This document shows positions 10,804 through 22,631 of a stretch of 64,000 nucleotides of DNA, piece after piece (the first letter of the stretch is position 1; each line of letters opens with the position of its first letter). Origin of the DNA: Collybia mongolica (lineage: Eukaryota; Basidiomycota; Agaricomycetes; Agaricales; Clitocybaceae); NCBI GenBank assembly GCA_013420905.1, contig JAAXNY010000009.1, forward strand, positions 1,302,001 through 1,366,000. Reading direction: 5' to 3'. Under the pieces are notes generated by a model that saw nothing but the letters and a program-made list of their open reading frames with translations, had not been told where the DNA came from and made no database searches. A program made the translations under genes and the position numbers.

Positions 10804-12104
10804 TCATAGTTTAGAACGTCTCGTATCATCATACAGTAGATCCGGACCAGTCAGGTCAATTCCGAGCTTGTCTCCCAGCGTCCGAACAGCCTCAAGAGTG
10901 CCACCAATTGGAACATCTGCCAATATTGCTTAGAATTACGAGGCAGTAAGGGTTGAAGGTCTCACGGATAGTTTCCATGCCAAGAGCTTTGGCTGCCTTC
11001 AAGTTTCTTTTCCATGACGGGGACGTAGCATTCGCAAGGTGAATGGTATATCGCGGGAGGAGGATACTCACATTCCGATATCATCCAAGAACACTACCTG
11101 ACTAGGTAGCAAGTTATTTCTTCGACAGGCAGTTAAGTAAAATTCCGGCTCAGGTTTCCTGGTTGATGGTTGTTACATGAAAAAGATACGTTATGCGGAT
11201 ACCCTTACCGCATCCCAAGAGTGCTGCTGTCGCAAAAGTCATCAAATAATTCTCGGAGATGAGGTGGCGTTGGACCGCCATCCCCCCAGCCAAGAAATTC
11301 CAGTTCAGATGCTGGAACTTCAGTTTTTGCAAAGTTATTTGTCAACGCAATGATCTTGTACGCCCCTGATACTGCGCTGAATCAGTAAGGGTAAGGAAGA
11401 TAGGCGTCCGAAGTACCTCTGATATGGTGAATGGCCCGAAGTACGTGTGGATCATAATCATTCGATTCGCGCATCATCGAGCCAAAGAGCTATGATGACC
11501 ATGAGATACTGATTTCAACACTTTTAAGAAAAAAGTATCTTACAACGCGTCCATCAACCTCCAACTTGTGTGGTAATGGGGGGCACTCTATTCTTCAATT
11601 GCTCGAATGAAAGTGGCGAAGCGTTGGACAAAATCTGACGAACGTATATCCTTTTGACGACAATAAGCTTGATACCTATAAATCATCAATCCGGAGGCCC
11701 TACTCCCAGGACGAGAAGCACGCACCAAATGTTCCCTCTCTCAATATCGGATAATTCGGTACCGAAGTCTTTGTAGAACTCGAACAGGGGGAGTTCTCCA
11801 CGTTCAAACTTTTGCCAAGCACCGTCCGAGCCTCGACCGACTCTTCTCGAGGAATCGCTTCATTGATCTTTACTATCTGGAGCAATGACTACATACATAG
11901 AGCAGTTTATGTAGTTTTCAGGGATGCCGTGTTCACGTTCGTATGCGGCGATGGCAATGAAAGGACTGCGAAGGACAACACCGCCAATCTATCATAAATG
12001 ACAGTGAGTTAAAAACAGGATCCACAAAAGATAGAGAAAGGATGAGGGGTCTGATTCTAAATGGCACATACGTCAAAAATGACACCTTTGAGATGGGAAG
12101 GCAT
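10804..12104 (-). CDS. HAD-superfamily hydrolase (epoxide-hydrolase N-domain / ACAD10-like)
   Basis: Predicted phosphatase of the HAD fold, similar to the N-terminal domain of soluble epoxide hydrolase. Exon 1 is MPSHLKGVIFD (12072-12104). It is spliced to IGGVVLRSPFIAIAAYEREHG, which completes the FDxGGV nucleophile motif. Further exons give AWQKFERGELPLFEFYKDFGTELSD, typical of the cap region, then VVFLDDIGMNLKAAKALGMETI with the acidic motif IV. The C-terminus is ADVPIGGTLEAVRTLGDKLGIDL and a stop at 10804-10806. At least seven introns. Soluble, probably cytosolic or peroxisomal; the substrate is unknown. The transposon at 12506 lies about 400 bp upstream of its start codon. Confidence 0.85.
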
Positions 12105-12503
12105 TTTTGCGGTCTTCCTAGTAATTATACTTACCAGCAGTAGCCCTACTATGCAGGACGGTTGAACGCGGTAGGACTTCGGACCAGAAAAGTCCTGGTA
12201 GCCGGCCGGCAATTTTTGAACAATCACACATACTATCACGTGTTATGGGTCTCAAAATCACAGAGAGTTTCAAAATCCAGTATATTAAGACATCGGGACT
12301 ACAAATTACCAAAGGCATTGCAGATCTGAAACGTATTAACCTATGTAAATGTGTTCCCAGTGTGCGATGGGGAATAATGGATGCCTTTGCTTTGCGATAT
12401 TGTCAAAAGTGTGTCTCAAAATCCAATTTCTTTGTAAAGTGTACCCGGCTAAACACAATATCCCATAAAAAGCTCTCAAAACTTCAGGTATTGTTATTTA
12501 GGC
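12105..12503. other. Promoter region of the HAD gene, left flank of the transposon
   Basis: About 400 bp with three related short repeats (GTCTCAAAATC at 12246 and 12411, CTCTCAAAAC at 12474). No coding sequence recognised. The right end is the TA target site of the inserted element. Confidence 0.45.
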
Positions 12504-12515
12504 TACTATCCCTCT
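12504..12515 (+). repeat. Left terminal inverted repeat plus TA
   Basis: TACTATCCCTCT, with TA as presumed target duplication. It matches the complement of 15561-15572 over all 12 bases; beyond this the two ends diverge. Confidence 0.55.
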
Positions 12516-12709
12516 AATTCCAACTTTTGGGGGCTCTCCGGCCGTCGAGGCAGAAGATAGAGAGGAAGGGATATGTTTGCGTGACAAGGACCCTTTCTCT
12601 GCCAAAATTTCAAACTCAGTCACGCCGAACGCGTCGCGTCGCGCTTTTGTGTATTTTCCTTGGCGTCAATCCTTTGGCCCCACCGCGTCCGTTTCATGGC
12701 AGAGGGTGC

Positions 12710-15170
12710 ATGAGTTCTCGAAGCGCTCCTTCAGGAGTATTCTCATCACATTCCATCAGCACCAAGACTGAAAAGCTCATCCAAGAGGCCTGCACACTGC
12801 TTCGTGCCGAGAAGAAGCCCAATTACACTCGCATCATCCATGAAATCAAGGATCGTACTGGGGTTACACTTCCCTATCACACTGTCCGTAACCGCTTTCT
12901 CGGCAAACACCTCCCCCCTCGCGAGGCTCATGTCCATCAACAACTTCTCTCACCCGAAGCAGAGGAAGTCCTTGTTGATTGGATCACATTCCTGTCAGAC
13001 ACAGGGCATCCTCTCAATAAGCGGACAATCAGAAAGAAGGCTGAAGTCTTGTGTGGGAAGAAGCCCAGTCCAAGCTGGATTCAATACTTCCTGCGACGGC
13101 ACCCTGAAATCAGACTGGGAAAGCCATCAGGCCTCGATCCCAAGCGCGCACAAGCCTTCAATTGGCCAACAGTCAAGAAACACTTCGAGTTGCTCCTCGA
13201 AATCATTCAAAAGCATGGTATCCCCATTGAGAATGTGTACAATATGGATGAGAAGGGGTGTCAGCGAGGGGGTGGACGGAAAAATTCAAACAAGAAGTAT
13301 TTCGTGCATAGGTCACGTCGTTCCAAATATAGAGCGCGTAGTGCAAACCTTGAACTTATTACAATCATTGAGTGTGTTTGTGCAGATGGTACCAATCTTC
13401 TCCCAGGTTTTGTGTTTGCTGGGAAGGAGTTCTGCCCGGAATGGTTTGAAGTCGATCCGGGAATTGGGTAAGTTAATATTGTCTATTTTTGGTTTTTCTT
13501 AAAGCTGATAACCTCTGAGTGTTTCTGTGTCAGAAAACGGGTGGACAGATGACTTCCTCTGCAAAGAGTGGTTTGAAAACAATTTCATTCCCCAAGCAAT
13601 GGCACGGAACAAATCTGGGAAGAACATTCTTCTCATCTACGACGGACATGGTTCGCATGAGAAGCTCGAACTGATTAGATTGGGCCGTGAACATAACATC
13701 ATCCTCTTCTGCCTCCCCCCTCACACAACACACATGCTTCAGCCACTTGATGTTGGCGTTTTTGGCCCCTTTCAACGTGCATGGTCAGAACGATGCGACG
13801 ACTTTGCCGATGATGGGTCTGATATGCTGTGTGAAGATTTTGTCAAGGAATATATGCAGGTTCGTCAGCAGACCTTCAAGCCTACAACAATTGTCTCTGC
13901 ATTCAAGAAAAGCGGATGCTGGCCAACTAATGCTGATGTCTTTACGGATGAAGATTACGCACCAAGTATTCCAACGTCGACATCCGCGTGTAGTGTTCCA
14001 CCTAGCTTCCCTCTCGGGGCCCATGCTGAAACCACGGATGAACCTGATGAGTCAGACAATGAACTTCCTGGTTACGCCATTGACGAACCTGGCGAGTCAG
14101 ATGATGAATCTTCTGGTCTGCATGATCCAGGTTCAGATGATGAATCAATCGACAATGGTGAGAACTCAAGAACTGGCACATCGGTGCACTCTATCGTACA
14201 TCCTTCCAACGCTTTCATTGTACCCACAACACATCCCCACGTACCACCTCCTGTACAGTTGTCAGTACCTGATCAAGTCCCAGTGCGTCTCATGGGACCA
14301 ATCCCACCAAGCTCCTTCTATGCACCATTAGCCAAATCTCGACACTGTTCACATCAGCGGCCTATGCGGAACCCTGTGGCTGCGCTCCGAGCTCGATTGG
14401 ACACAGTCATGCAGGAGAACACCAACCTTCATGCACAGAACACTGTCCTCTGTTCAGACAAACGGACACTCATGGCTCAATGCATTATGGCAGGAGCTGA
14501 GATTCACGACCTCAAACGGAAGCTCAATACTCGTGATAAGGCAACAACAAAACGTCGCAAACTCAATACAGATGCGAGATGGCTCAATTCCGACACTGGC
14601 TTGAGGTTGGTGGAGGAACAGGAGGCGGCGCGAGAGGCTGAGGAGCAGAAAAAGCGTGAAGCAAGGGAACGACGGGACGCAAAGGAGGCTGAGCGCAAAG
14701 CACGGTGACAGGAGATGGGCCCGGATACACGATTTACTGGAGGGTTGAGCAGCAAATCGAAAGCGGACCTTCAGGATATTGCACAAGCTTTGAAACTCAA
14801 CATTACTGGGCAGAAGAAGGACATCATGGGCCGAATCACGTTGTGTTTCGATGAGAACCCAACTTTGCGCGAGGACCTCCGCTTCGAAGGCTTATTCAAC
14901 CGAGCAAGGCGACGCGCTGGTGCCCAAATGGATGGCGAGGATCCACCCTCTGACTCAGCTGGGCCGTCATCAACGCTACCTCTTCCTTTGGCTTCCAACA
15001 TTGTAAATACTCATTTATCTCCTCACTCACTACAACAAACTTTTGGTTTCCAACTCAACCCTCTGCCTTCACAATCCCCATTCCCCTCAATGTCTGGGCC
15101 AACCCTGCCATTACAATACCTTCCCCATCATCCTAATCTGTATTTTCATCCACATTTAATACCAAATTAG
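12710..15170 (+). pseudogene. DDE_1 (pogo/Tigger-like) transposase with C-terminal SAP-like domain, interrupted by TGA
   Basis: Transposase that would cut and paste the surrounding element. The start is the ATG at 12710, first in a frame open from 12527. The N-terminus (about residues 15-130) is a CENP-B/HTH-type DNA-binding region (NYTRIIHEIKDRTGVTLPYHT, then PSWIQYFLRRHPEI). The catalytic domain has NMDEKG, YDGHGSH and PPHTTHMLQPLDVGVF, matching the three acidic positions of DDE_1. One 52-nt intron (13468-13519) gives PGIG|VSVSENGWTDD. A charged coiled coil follows (14590-14705). At 14706-14708 an in-frame TGA ends the long frame. The same frame continues at once with GLSSKSKADLQDIAQALKLN, a SAP-like DNA-binding motif, to a stop at 15168-15170. 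A C-to-T change from CGA would explain the stop. Confidence 0.8.
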
Positions 15171-15560
15171 TACTTATATTCTAAACTGCATATACACATT
15201 ATAATACCATGTACCTATCTACAGCTTAATGTTGATAATTGGTTTTGACTGCCACTTTGTATCACGACGCGAACATTTGAGCGTCGACGTGCCGTGGGTG
15301 CCGAAGCGGAATTGGAATTGGCTGTATGAGTCAGCGTGACCGAGTGTTACGAAAATTTTGAAACTCCCAATTGCACTCAAGTTGTCCTCGCGGCTTTGCT
15401 CCGACAACACAACACAATCACATTTTACTAAAGTAGCAGTACGGATAGTGAGTTTAGATGTTTCCCTATGATCTCCTTAAGTCTGATTGAATATATGTGC
15501 TGTGGATCTTTCGTTATTCAAGTTTTCTCTGAAAATTTACGAATTTTTTGAAACTCCCAA

Positions 15561-15572
15561 AGAGGGATAGTA
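15561..15572 (-). repeat. Right terminal inverted repeat plus TA
   Basis: AGAGGGATAGTA, the exact reverse complement of the left end at 12504-12515. Confidence 0.55.
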
Positions 15573-18113
15573 TGTATGTACATAGTCCCTATCGTACATC
15601 TCAAGTCAGGGTTGATGGATACAGACGGCTTCGACGGCTTCCGTCTCTCAGGCCTTCTCATTGGCTGCCTTCATGGTTTTGTTCAATGAAATTAATGAAA
15701 TACAGGGCTGGAACCCATCAGCTCCCTCGGCACCATTGCCATATCATGGTCACTTGAATTCAGGAGAAGTATGCAAAGACCGACTGTGAATTTTATTTCA
15801 AGATAATTTGTGCATGCCCAACATCTCTCATCAGAACGTATTAAGCAAGTGCTGCTGCCCAGACTTACCGTTATCATATCAGAACCGTGTAAGTATGTTC
15901 CACTATCTTTTCTCGTTGTTTGCAAACCGAGGCAGTCAGTCTGTTTGTCTTAGTAAACACATTGTACGTGGCATTCACTCCATCCGTCTGACGGTACCAC
16001 AAAGCTCTCCCGGATCCGAATTTCGTAAGAGCGGTTAAATTTTGGAGATTGTGTAGCGCCTGCATGAGCTCGATGAAATGCCATTATCTGCCAACGTCCG
16101 CATGTCATCACATAGACTCGTCATCTTAGCGTCGGCTGGATGACAGGACGGCAAGATCAAGTGATCATTTGACATCTTCTTTAGAAAGTGCGTCCTTTGC
16201 TCCTTCCAGCGTCAACTTTTCTTGGGAAACCACCTCAACAGTCCTCTGTTAAATTTTCTTGGGAACTCCAAGGTGATGTGTGGCGCGTCCGAAAATGAGG
16301 CCCAGCGTCCAACTAAGTTTGGCAAAGGCATTGTGGCCCATTTGTGGGGTTGCTTGTCAATAACAAGCTGGCCAAAAGCAGCCCTGATGCTATCTCGCCT
16401 ATTCTTATTCACATCAAATCAAGCCATTCCAGGAAATAGTGTAAGTCGTAGTTCCCCGAACTCAAAAAAAGCTCATTCAAGGGAAGAGCCTTATGGTTGA
16501 GATCCTCGTGCCGACTAGGGTACAGATATAATTATAGAAACCGGTCCTCGTACGAAATAGGGGACGGCATGTGAGAAATTTCGCCATTTATCATTCCTTC
16601 GCGGAGCCTTGTTTCACAGTGCAAGGATCCCTCATAAAACCCCCAAAGGAGAAATTGAATCCGACCCCAGCCACGAAAGATTTCAGCAAAACCCCGCCAC
16701 CTATACTTAATCCCGGAGACTTTGAAAGTAAACTCACTAGACGATTAAAGGCAGAACGCAACTTTTTTTTGCGCTTTCACAACCCCAATACAACATGCAA
16801 TACGACTTGCACTGTCGTATTTTATCATACTAGCTGTTCCTACGATGAAAATCACGCTCCCCCGGGTGGCATCGTGGCATCAAAAAGGTTTGAGAAAGGG
16901 GATCCAGGTTTTCAGTTCGGTCTCCATGTGGGATCCTAAATGGTCATGCGTTAAGCTGTGAGGTTTGGATGAGTATCTGTTCCGCGGCCTGATACATTCA
17001 TCCGGTTGTCAGGTTATTGCGATGGACAGTTTTCAATGCTTGTCTCATCCGCGCTTAGTTGAATAACAAAACACTCTATCCACGACAACAGCCAAATTTC
17101 TCCGCTTCACGAGCTCGCCAACGTCGTTTCCAATGCTGCATAATTTTTCACTGGACAATAGAGCTTATTAACATGTCTTTTCCTTGTTTCGCGTAACATT
17201 TTCACTATAGAGCATCTCATTATATGGTGAGGCTTTGAAACCGCCTGAGCTATTTTCTGCTTCAAGACTGTTTGCGTAGATCGATCCTACATCCCACATT
17301 CACATTTCACGCCATTGGCCCTCAATTTAGAGATAGCTGAACCGTTGAGATACGTCCGCCTTCAATGTACCTTTCATATATTACACTAGATCGCAAATTG
17401 ATTTTCCACGCTATGCCTCGACGATTCCTGGGCTCATCAAGAGTCTAAAAAGTATGAGCGACACAACCTGAGTGAATCAACAAGTTCCTATCTTCGATAT
17501 TTTGGCCATGAAGAGCGTCACAATCTCAGGATCGGTGTAGGTACTAATGCCTGCCTGTTGAGATAAGTGATGCCCGTTCCACTATATCATGAAGCGATTC
17601 CTCCATGTGATTTTCAAGAACAGGGGTGCTACTTCCCTATCTCAGTCCTTGTGCAAGCCCCCGTCTCCCGTCTGGCTTCGGGAAAGCTTTGGTTTTTGAA
17701 ATTTGAAAAGGGCCCTTCATTGGATTTACTACAGCGATCGTTGAATTGACTCCCTATACCTTATTTTCACCACCAAAGGCGGACGTCAAGCAAATATGAG
17801 GCAGAATCCCAGACATGCATGAGCGTTCCAATTGTGGCTTTTAATCTTAATTTGGCACCAACATAAGTCTGTATCTGTTGAAAGAACAGCATATGTCGAT
17901 CAGAATCCTCTCTATAATCAGGAGTTCATCTGTTTGACGAGACATAATATCCGTCGCGAACACAGTTTTGTGGTACCTAACAAGTAAACGTTGCCAATCC
18001 TTTGATCAGTGTATATAAATGATCGAGTATTGATCAAACGATGACGTGACGTGATTCCCTTGGCACATGGTTAACCGTACTCGACTGCTTCGCAGTAGAC
18101 TGCATCCACAGCA
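15573..18113. other. Gene-poor interval of 2.5 kb
   Basis: No ORF with recognisable motifs; the longest (16571-16939, 122 codons) has no family signal. Contains a short direct repeat TTTTCTTGGGAA (about 16217 and 16255). The right end holds the promoter of the penta-EF-hand gene, including a TATA-like TATATAAAT at 18012-18020. Confidence 0.5.
18012..18020 (+). promoter_or_regulatory. TATA-like box of the penta-EF-hand gene
   Basis: TATATAAAT about 95 bp upstream of the start codon at 18114, a plausible distance for a core promoter with a short leader. Confidence 0.4.
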
Positions 18114-19152
18114 ATGCACAGACATGGCCAGCAACAGAACTACAATCATCCCGGCCAATATCAATCGCACCAGAGCCATACTTTGACCTCACAGTATCCA
18201 TACCAACAGGGTGGCCCGCCGACATACCAGAGTCATGAACGAGGTCCACCTCCGGGTGCGGATCCGCAACTCTGGCAGTGGTTTTCTGCTGTAGACTTGG
18301 ATAGATCTGGTTCGATAAGTGTCACGGAACTACAGACAGCCCTCGTAAATGGTTAGTTGAACAAAACATCAGAGTGTCTTGAAATAATTTGAGGTCCTAT
18401 TTTGTAGGAAACTGGACAAGTGAGATTGCCCGTCCAGTCTGAAGCATCCCATTTCACATCCGTTGACTCACAGGATTCGATTTGGATACAGTGAAGATGC
18501 TGATGGGCCTATTTGTGCGTGTCTCCTTTCTATCGAGAGACGGCATGCTGACATTTGCCAAAGGACGTCGACCGCAGCGGAACAATTAACTTCCAAGGTA
18601 TGATTCGTGAGTGCCCGTTACATATTTAACCTTTTGCGAACCGTAGAGTTTTCTGGCTTGTGGAAATACATATCGGACTGGCAAGGCGTTTTCCGTCACT
18701 TTGACAGAGATAGATCTGGGTCCATTGAAGGGCGTGAATTGGCAGAGGCACTCCGAAGTTTCGGCTACAACCTCTCACCCCCTCTCCTAACCCTTATCGA
18801 GCATAAATATGGTGCGAGACTACCATCCTTGTCCTTTTGCTCCGTTCCAACCCTATCATGTAGCTTCAGAGCCCTCGACTGGTTATGGACCGCCCCCTGG
18901 GATCACCTTTGATCGTTTTGTTAGAGCTTGTGTGGCGGTCAAAACCCTTACTGAGGCCTTCCAACGGTATGTGGTTGCTTTCTTCATACAGATAATATGT
19001 TTTTTCAAGTCTTATCGATTTTGTAGTGTGGACAACGATCGGGATGGATGGGTCCAGTTAAGCTATGATCAGTTTATGAGCGTGAGTCTCTTTATTTTTT
19101 CCATGACAATCATGTCACCAATGAACAATAGATCGTTCTCAGTGCGCCGTAG
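18114..19152 (+). CDS. Penta-EF-hand calcium-binding protein (ALG-2/peflin-like)
   Basis: Cytosolic calcium sensor of the PEF family, which binds ESCRT/COPII-type partners. The N-terminus is Gln/Pro/Tyr-rich (GQQQNYNHPGQYQ...), as in peflin. Then come EF1 DLDRSGSISVTE, EF2 DVDRSGTINFQE, EF3 DRDRSGSIEGRE, the linker GITFDRFVRACVAV, EF4 DNDRDGWVQLSY, and a degenerate fifth hand. Exons are short: a 12-nt micro-exon at 18408-18419 encodes the middle of GNWTRFDLDTV. The last intron joins YDQFMS to IVLSAP and a stop at 19150-19152. About 210 residues, similar to other fungal PEF proteins. Confidence 0.9.
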
Positions 19153-19682
19153 GTTTCAAATATTTCGATATCAATTCTGGGAAGGATGTCTACCATATAC
19201 CTATCTTAGATCAAATTTATTGTGTACTTCAGTCTCCAGCTTCTTTAGTGCCTTTCGGTTTTATTTTCCAGAAGCACATAATTGCCTGGATATACATTCA
19301 ACTTTCAAATTTCAGGTGCCGCATTGGTAAGTCGGTGGGTGTCGAAAACATGCGCGTCATTACGCCCAGGTTTTCCGAACAATATCTCATGGGCAACTTG
19401 AAGAAGAGACCGTGTTGACAAATTCTGATACTCTCTTGGAATTTGGGGCAGTTTGGAGCATTGACTTCAGTGGTTCTGATGATGGTACCGTTGTGACGTT
19501 TGTTGCAAATGTGGTTTCGCCGCTCGTGTTGAAGTTGATATTGGTGGCTCTCCGGGAAAGAAATGGCCGAGATTCACGTGGAGGATGGAAAGTCGGGTCC
19601 CGGTTAACTTGGAGGGGACAACCCACATCCCTTCCACCGTTTGCCATTCAACGTTCAATTATCAGGACACTGTATTGTTACA
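19153..19682. other. Intergenic, promoter of the acyl-CoA synthetase
   Basis: Reading frames here on both strands overlap and lack motifs. The segment separates the PEF gene from the acyl-CoA synthetase in tandem orientation. Confidence 0.4.
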
Positions 19683-22528
19683 ATGAGCCTCATAGCAGAG
19701 AAAGCACTTCCCTACCCCGAGGTCATTCCCTATGATAAACAGTCTATCCCTGTCCCAGGCACGAAACGTCCTGGACAGACTGGTAAGCTAATCTCAGTTC
19801 AATTTAAGTTTTCAACTGACCATCTTTGTATAGCCCACTACCAGAACGGTGCGAACCTTTGGTACCACATTCTTACAACTTCTGATGCTTCAATAGGTAT
19901 CTGGGGCCTCACTGACCTGAACACTCCCAATGTGCTTCGCACTTTGGACGAGATATTTGAAACCGGCCTGAAAGCAGGAAAAGATAGAGAGTTTTTGGGA
20001 CACCGTCCAATCATCTCGACCAACCCACTTAAATTTGCGAATAAATTTTCGTGGCAGACCTATGACCAAGTGGACATTCGCCGGCGCCACGTTGGCAGCG
20101 CTTTGGTTTCGATGTTCAAGAAGGGAGAACTCGGGGGTGGTGAATATGATACAGTTGGGATATGGTCTGCGAATCGACCTGGTATGTTGATACGCCTTGT
20201 CCTGAACCTGAATGTCTAATTGACACCTCCTTAGAGTGGCAAATTGTGGACATCGCTCTTCAATCCTATGATAAGGTTTCTGTGAGCTTGTACGATACTT
20301 TGGGCAAAGATTCAGTTGGCAAGTCGTTTTATCGCGACATCGACTTCTAAAGCTCATCGCTCCGCAGAGTATATGTAATACGCAGTTCACGTTTCTGGGC
20401 TACATCGTCCTGATTATCATTTAGAATCAACCACGCGCACCTGACGGTTATCTTCTCCACGGTGGACCACATTCCCACTCTCTTGAAGCTTGCGCCACAT
20501 GTCCCAATGCTTAAACTCATTGTTTGCCTTGACGAGCTTTCTACAGAAGCGAGCACTATTTTGAAAGAATGGAGTGCAACTCAGAAGGTTCAGCTGAAAG
20601 AGCTACAAGAGAGTATGTTTTACTCTCCTATTTGAGAATTCTATTAACAGTTCGTCAGTCGAAGCATACGGCAAGGAGCACATTATCGAACCCATCCAAG
20701 CCACCCCTCAGAGGCTAGCATCGATTTGTTATACATCTGTGTGTGCTTTTTATCTCATCTCCTGCGTTTGCATCAGAATTTATGTGTTTTGGTTGTTAGG
20801 GAACAACGAGCAACCCTAAAGGTGGGCTATAGCTGTTTAAGAAAACAAAAACATGTGGTCTCACAGCGCGCAGGTGTTTTGTTAAAGCACATGAACCTTG
20901 CTTTGGCAACTCAGTCGAACCTGTATGGCCTTCAATTACCGGACGATGGCACGCTTTTATCTTATCTCCCTCTGGCACATATATACGAGGTGAGCATTTA
21001 TATTCTGGCTCCGTACCTGAGGTTCACAGTCCAAATTCTCAAGCGGATTTGCGAACTCTGTATGATCGCTGTTGGCGGGAGGATCGGTTATTTCACAGGA
21101 GATCCTTTGCGGCTGCTGGAAGATGCGCAACTACTGAGGCCGAATTTCTTCCCCTCTGTGCCTCGCGTTCTCAACAGGGTCTATCAAGCAGCGATGCTTG
21201 GAGGGAATGTTCCAGGCTTGAAGGGCGCTTTGTTTAGAAAAGCCATCCAAGTCAAATTGGACAAGTTGCATGCGACTGGGAATGCAACGCATATATTTTG
21301 GGATAAGCTTGTCTTCAGGAAGGTAAATTTGACCTGGTTTTTAACTTAGTGTGATGCTGATAGGTAAATGATAGATCCAAGCTGTTCTTGGTGGTCAGAT
21401 AATGTTAATTTCTTCAGGATCTGCGCCCATCAGCGCAGAAGTAATGGACTTCCTTAAGATTGCATTTTCTTGTGAGGTGACCGAAGGTAAGCATAAACTC
21501 CTCGCTTTATTGGCCATCTCTGACTTACAAGTTCATAGGGTTTGTTCGAATATTCTATTTGAGTATGGCATCCGCTGAATTTGTTCACGCAGTTACGGAA
21601 TGACAGAAAACTGTGCCACTTGCGCGAAATGTTGGCCGGATGACCCGACGTCAAGTGGAACCGTCGGTCCTCCTCAGCCGATCAATGAGGTTAAACTTGT
21701 AGATGTGCCTGGAATGGGTTACACATCAGAGGATAAACCTAATCCTCGCGGAGAGCTGTGTGTTCGGGGAGCAAACTGTTTCACTGTTTATTACAAGGGT
21801 GTGTATTCTACATGTTTCTTCTGCCCTACATCTCACGATTATATGCTTTCCAGATGAGAAAAATACCAGGGAGACTGTGGACGATGATGGCTGGATGCAT
21901 ACCGGTGATGTCGCAGAGATCGATCAGTGTGGTCGCGTTAAGATCATCGATCGCGTTAAGGTACGTCATTGCTAGCTGTCCGTTAATATACCTTGCACCT
22001 ATAACTCTGCACTCATAGAACATCATGAAACTTGCACAAGGCGAATATGTCGCTCTTGAGAAAATCGAGAACTCCTATGCCTCGGCGCCTTTGGTTGCTC
22101 AGCTTTATGTTCACGGCGATTCACTTCAATCATATCTTCTCGCCGTGGTCGTTCCTGATCCTGTCCAACTAGCGAGTATCGCCTCTAAAGTACTGGGACA
22201 ACCTGTCACGGTGGAAGATGTGGGGGCTTTGACAAAGGCTATTAAGGATGAGCGTGTCAACAAACATATTTTCCAGACGCTTACTAAAGAGGGCAAGCGA
22301 AATGGTCTGAAAGGGTATGTTATCTCTTGATTAATGTGTTATTAATTGATTATAATTTATTTTAGGTTTGAGATGATCAAACGGATCCATTTGACCCTGG
22401 ATCAGTTCACTGTCGAGAACGGAACAATGACACCAACAATGAAAATTCGAAGGAAGGATGCGTACAATATGTACAAAACCGAACTTGATCACTTGTATGC
22501 CCTTGGCGAGCCATCCTCGAAGTTGTGA
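19683..22528 (+). CDS. Long-chain fatty acyl-CoA synthetase
   Basis: Activates long-chain fatty acids to acyl-CoA through an acyl-AMP intermediate, at ER, lipid-droplet or peroxisome membranes. Start [20 protein letters not shown] at 19683. Motifs in order: [45 protein letters not shown], the AMP-binding P-loop [11 protein letters not shown] (split by introns near 20735-20805), [22 protein letters not shown] (21595 region) and [12 protein letters not shown] with [20 protein letters not shown], the ATP and fatty-acid-CoA signature. The C-terminus gives [15 protein letters not shown]. The intron 20319-20367 has a GC donor. About 690 residues, the usual length for Faa-type enzymes. Orthologous to yeast Faa proteins as a group; which one cannot be said. 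Confidence 0.93.
20319..20367 (+). other. GC-AG intron in the acyl-CoA synthetase gene
   Basis: Exon ends gattcagttg, the intron is GCAAGT...CCGCAG (49 nt), then ag tat at continues to the next normal intron. This gives GKDSVEYIINHAHL, the conserved EYIxNHxxL block. The alternative GT three bases downstream destroys the block and meets a stop. Confidence 0.75.
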
Positions 22529-22631
22529 AATATACAACCCTTGATTGCCTATTAACAGTGTTATTGCATCCTCGATTATATCCTGATGTGAACCCCGGAC
22601 TCCAAGTCAAATATACATTAAGGTTATAAAC

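Larger units (their letters stand above)
12504..15572 (+). mobile_element. Pogo-like Tc1/mariner superfamily DNA transposon (about 3.07 kb)
   Basis: The element carries a DDE_1 transposase and appears bounded by a short inverted repeat: TACTATCCCTCT at 12504-12515 and its exact complement AGAGGGATAGTA at 15561-15572. If the outer TA is the target-site duplication, the element proper is 12506-15570 with a 10-bp identical terminal repeat CTATCCCTCT. Inside the right end, TTTTGAAACTCCCAA occurs twice (near 15356 and 15546) as a subterminal repeat. TA duplication and DDE_1 transposase fit the pogo group. The short repeat is weaker evidence than the transposase, so the ends are tentative. The open reading frame is nearly complete, suggesting a fairly recent insertion. 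Confidence 0.68.

Noticed and set aside
16571..16939. 122-codon ORF on the plus strand
   Set aside because: No domain, no conserved block, no intron pattern; expected by chance in a 2.5-kb gap.
20340..20420. Possible frameshift in the acyl-CoA synthetase near the EYIINHAHL block
   Set aside because: Explained by a GC-AG intron followed by a regular intron after a very short exon.
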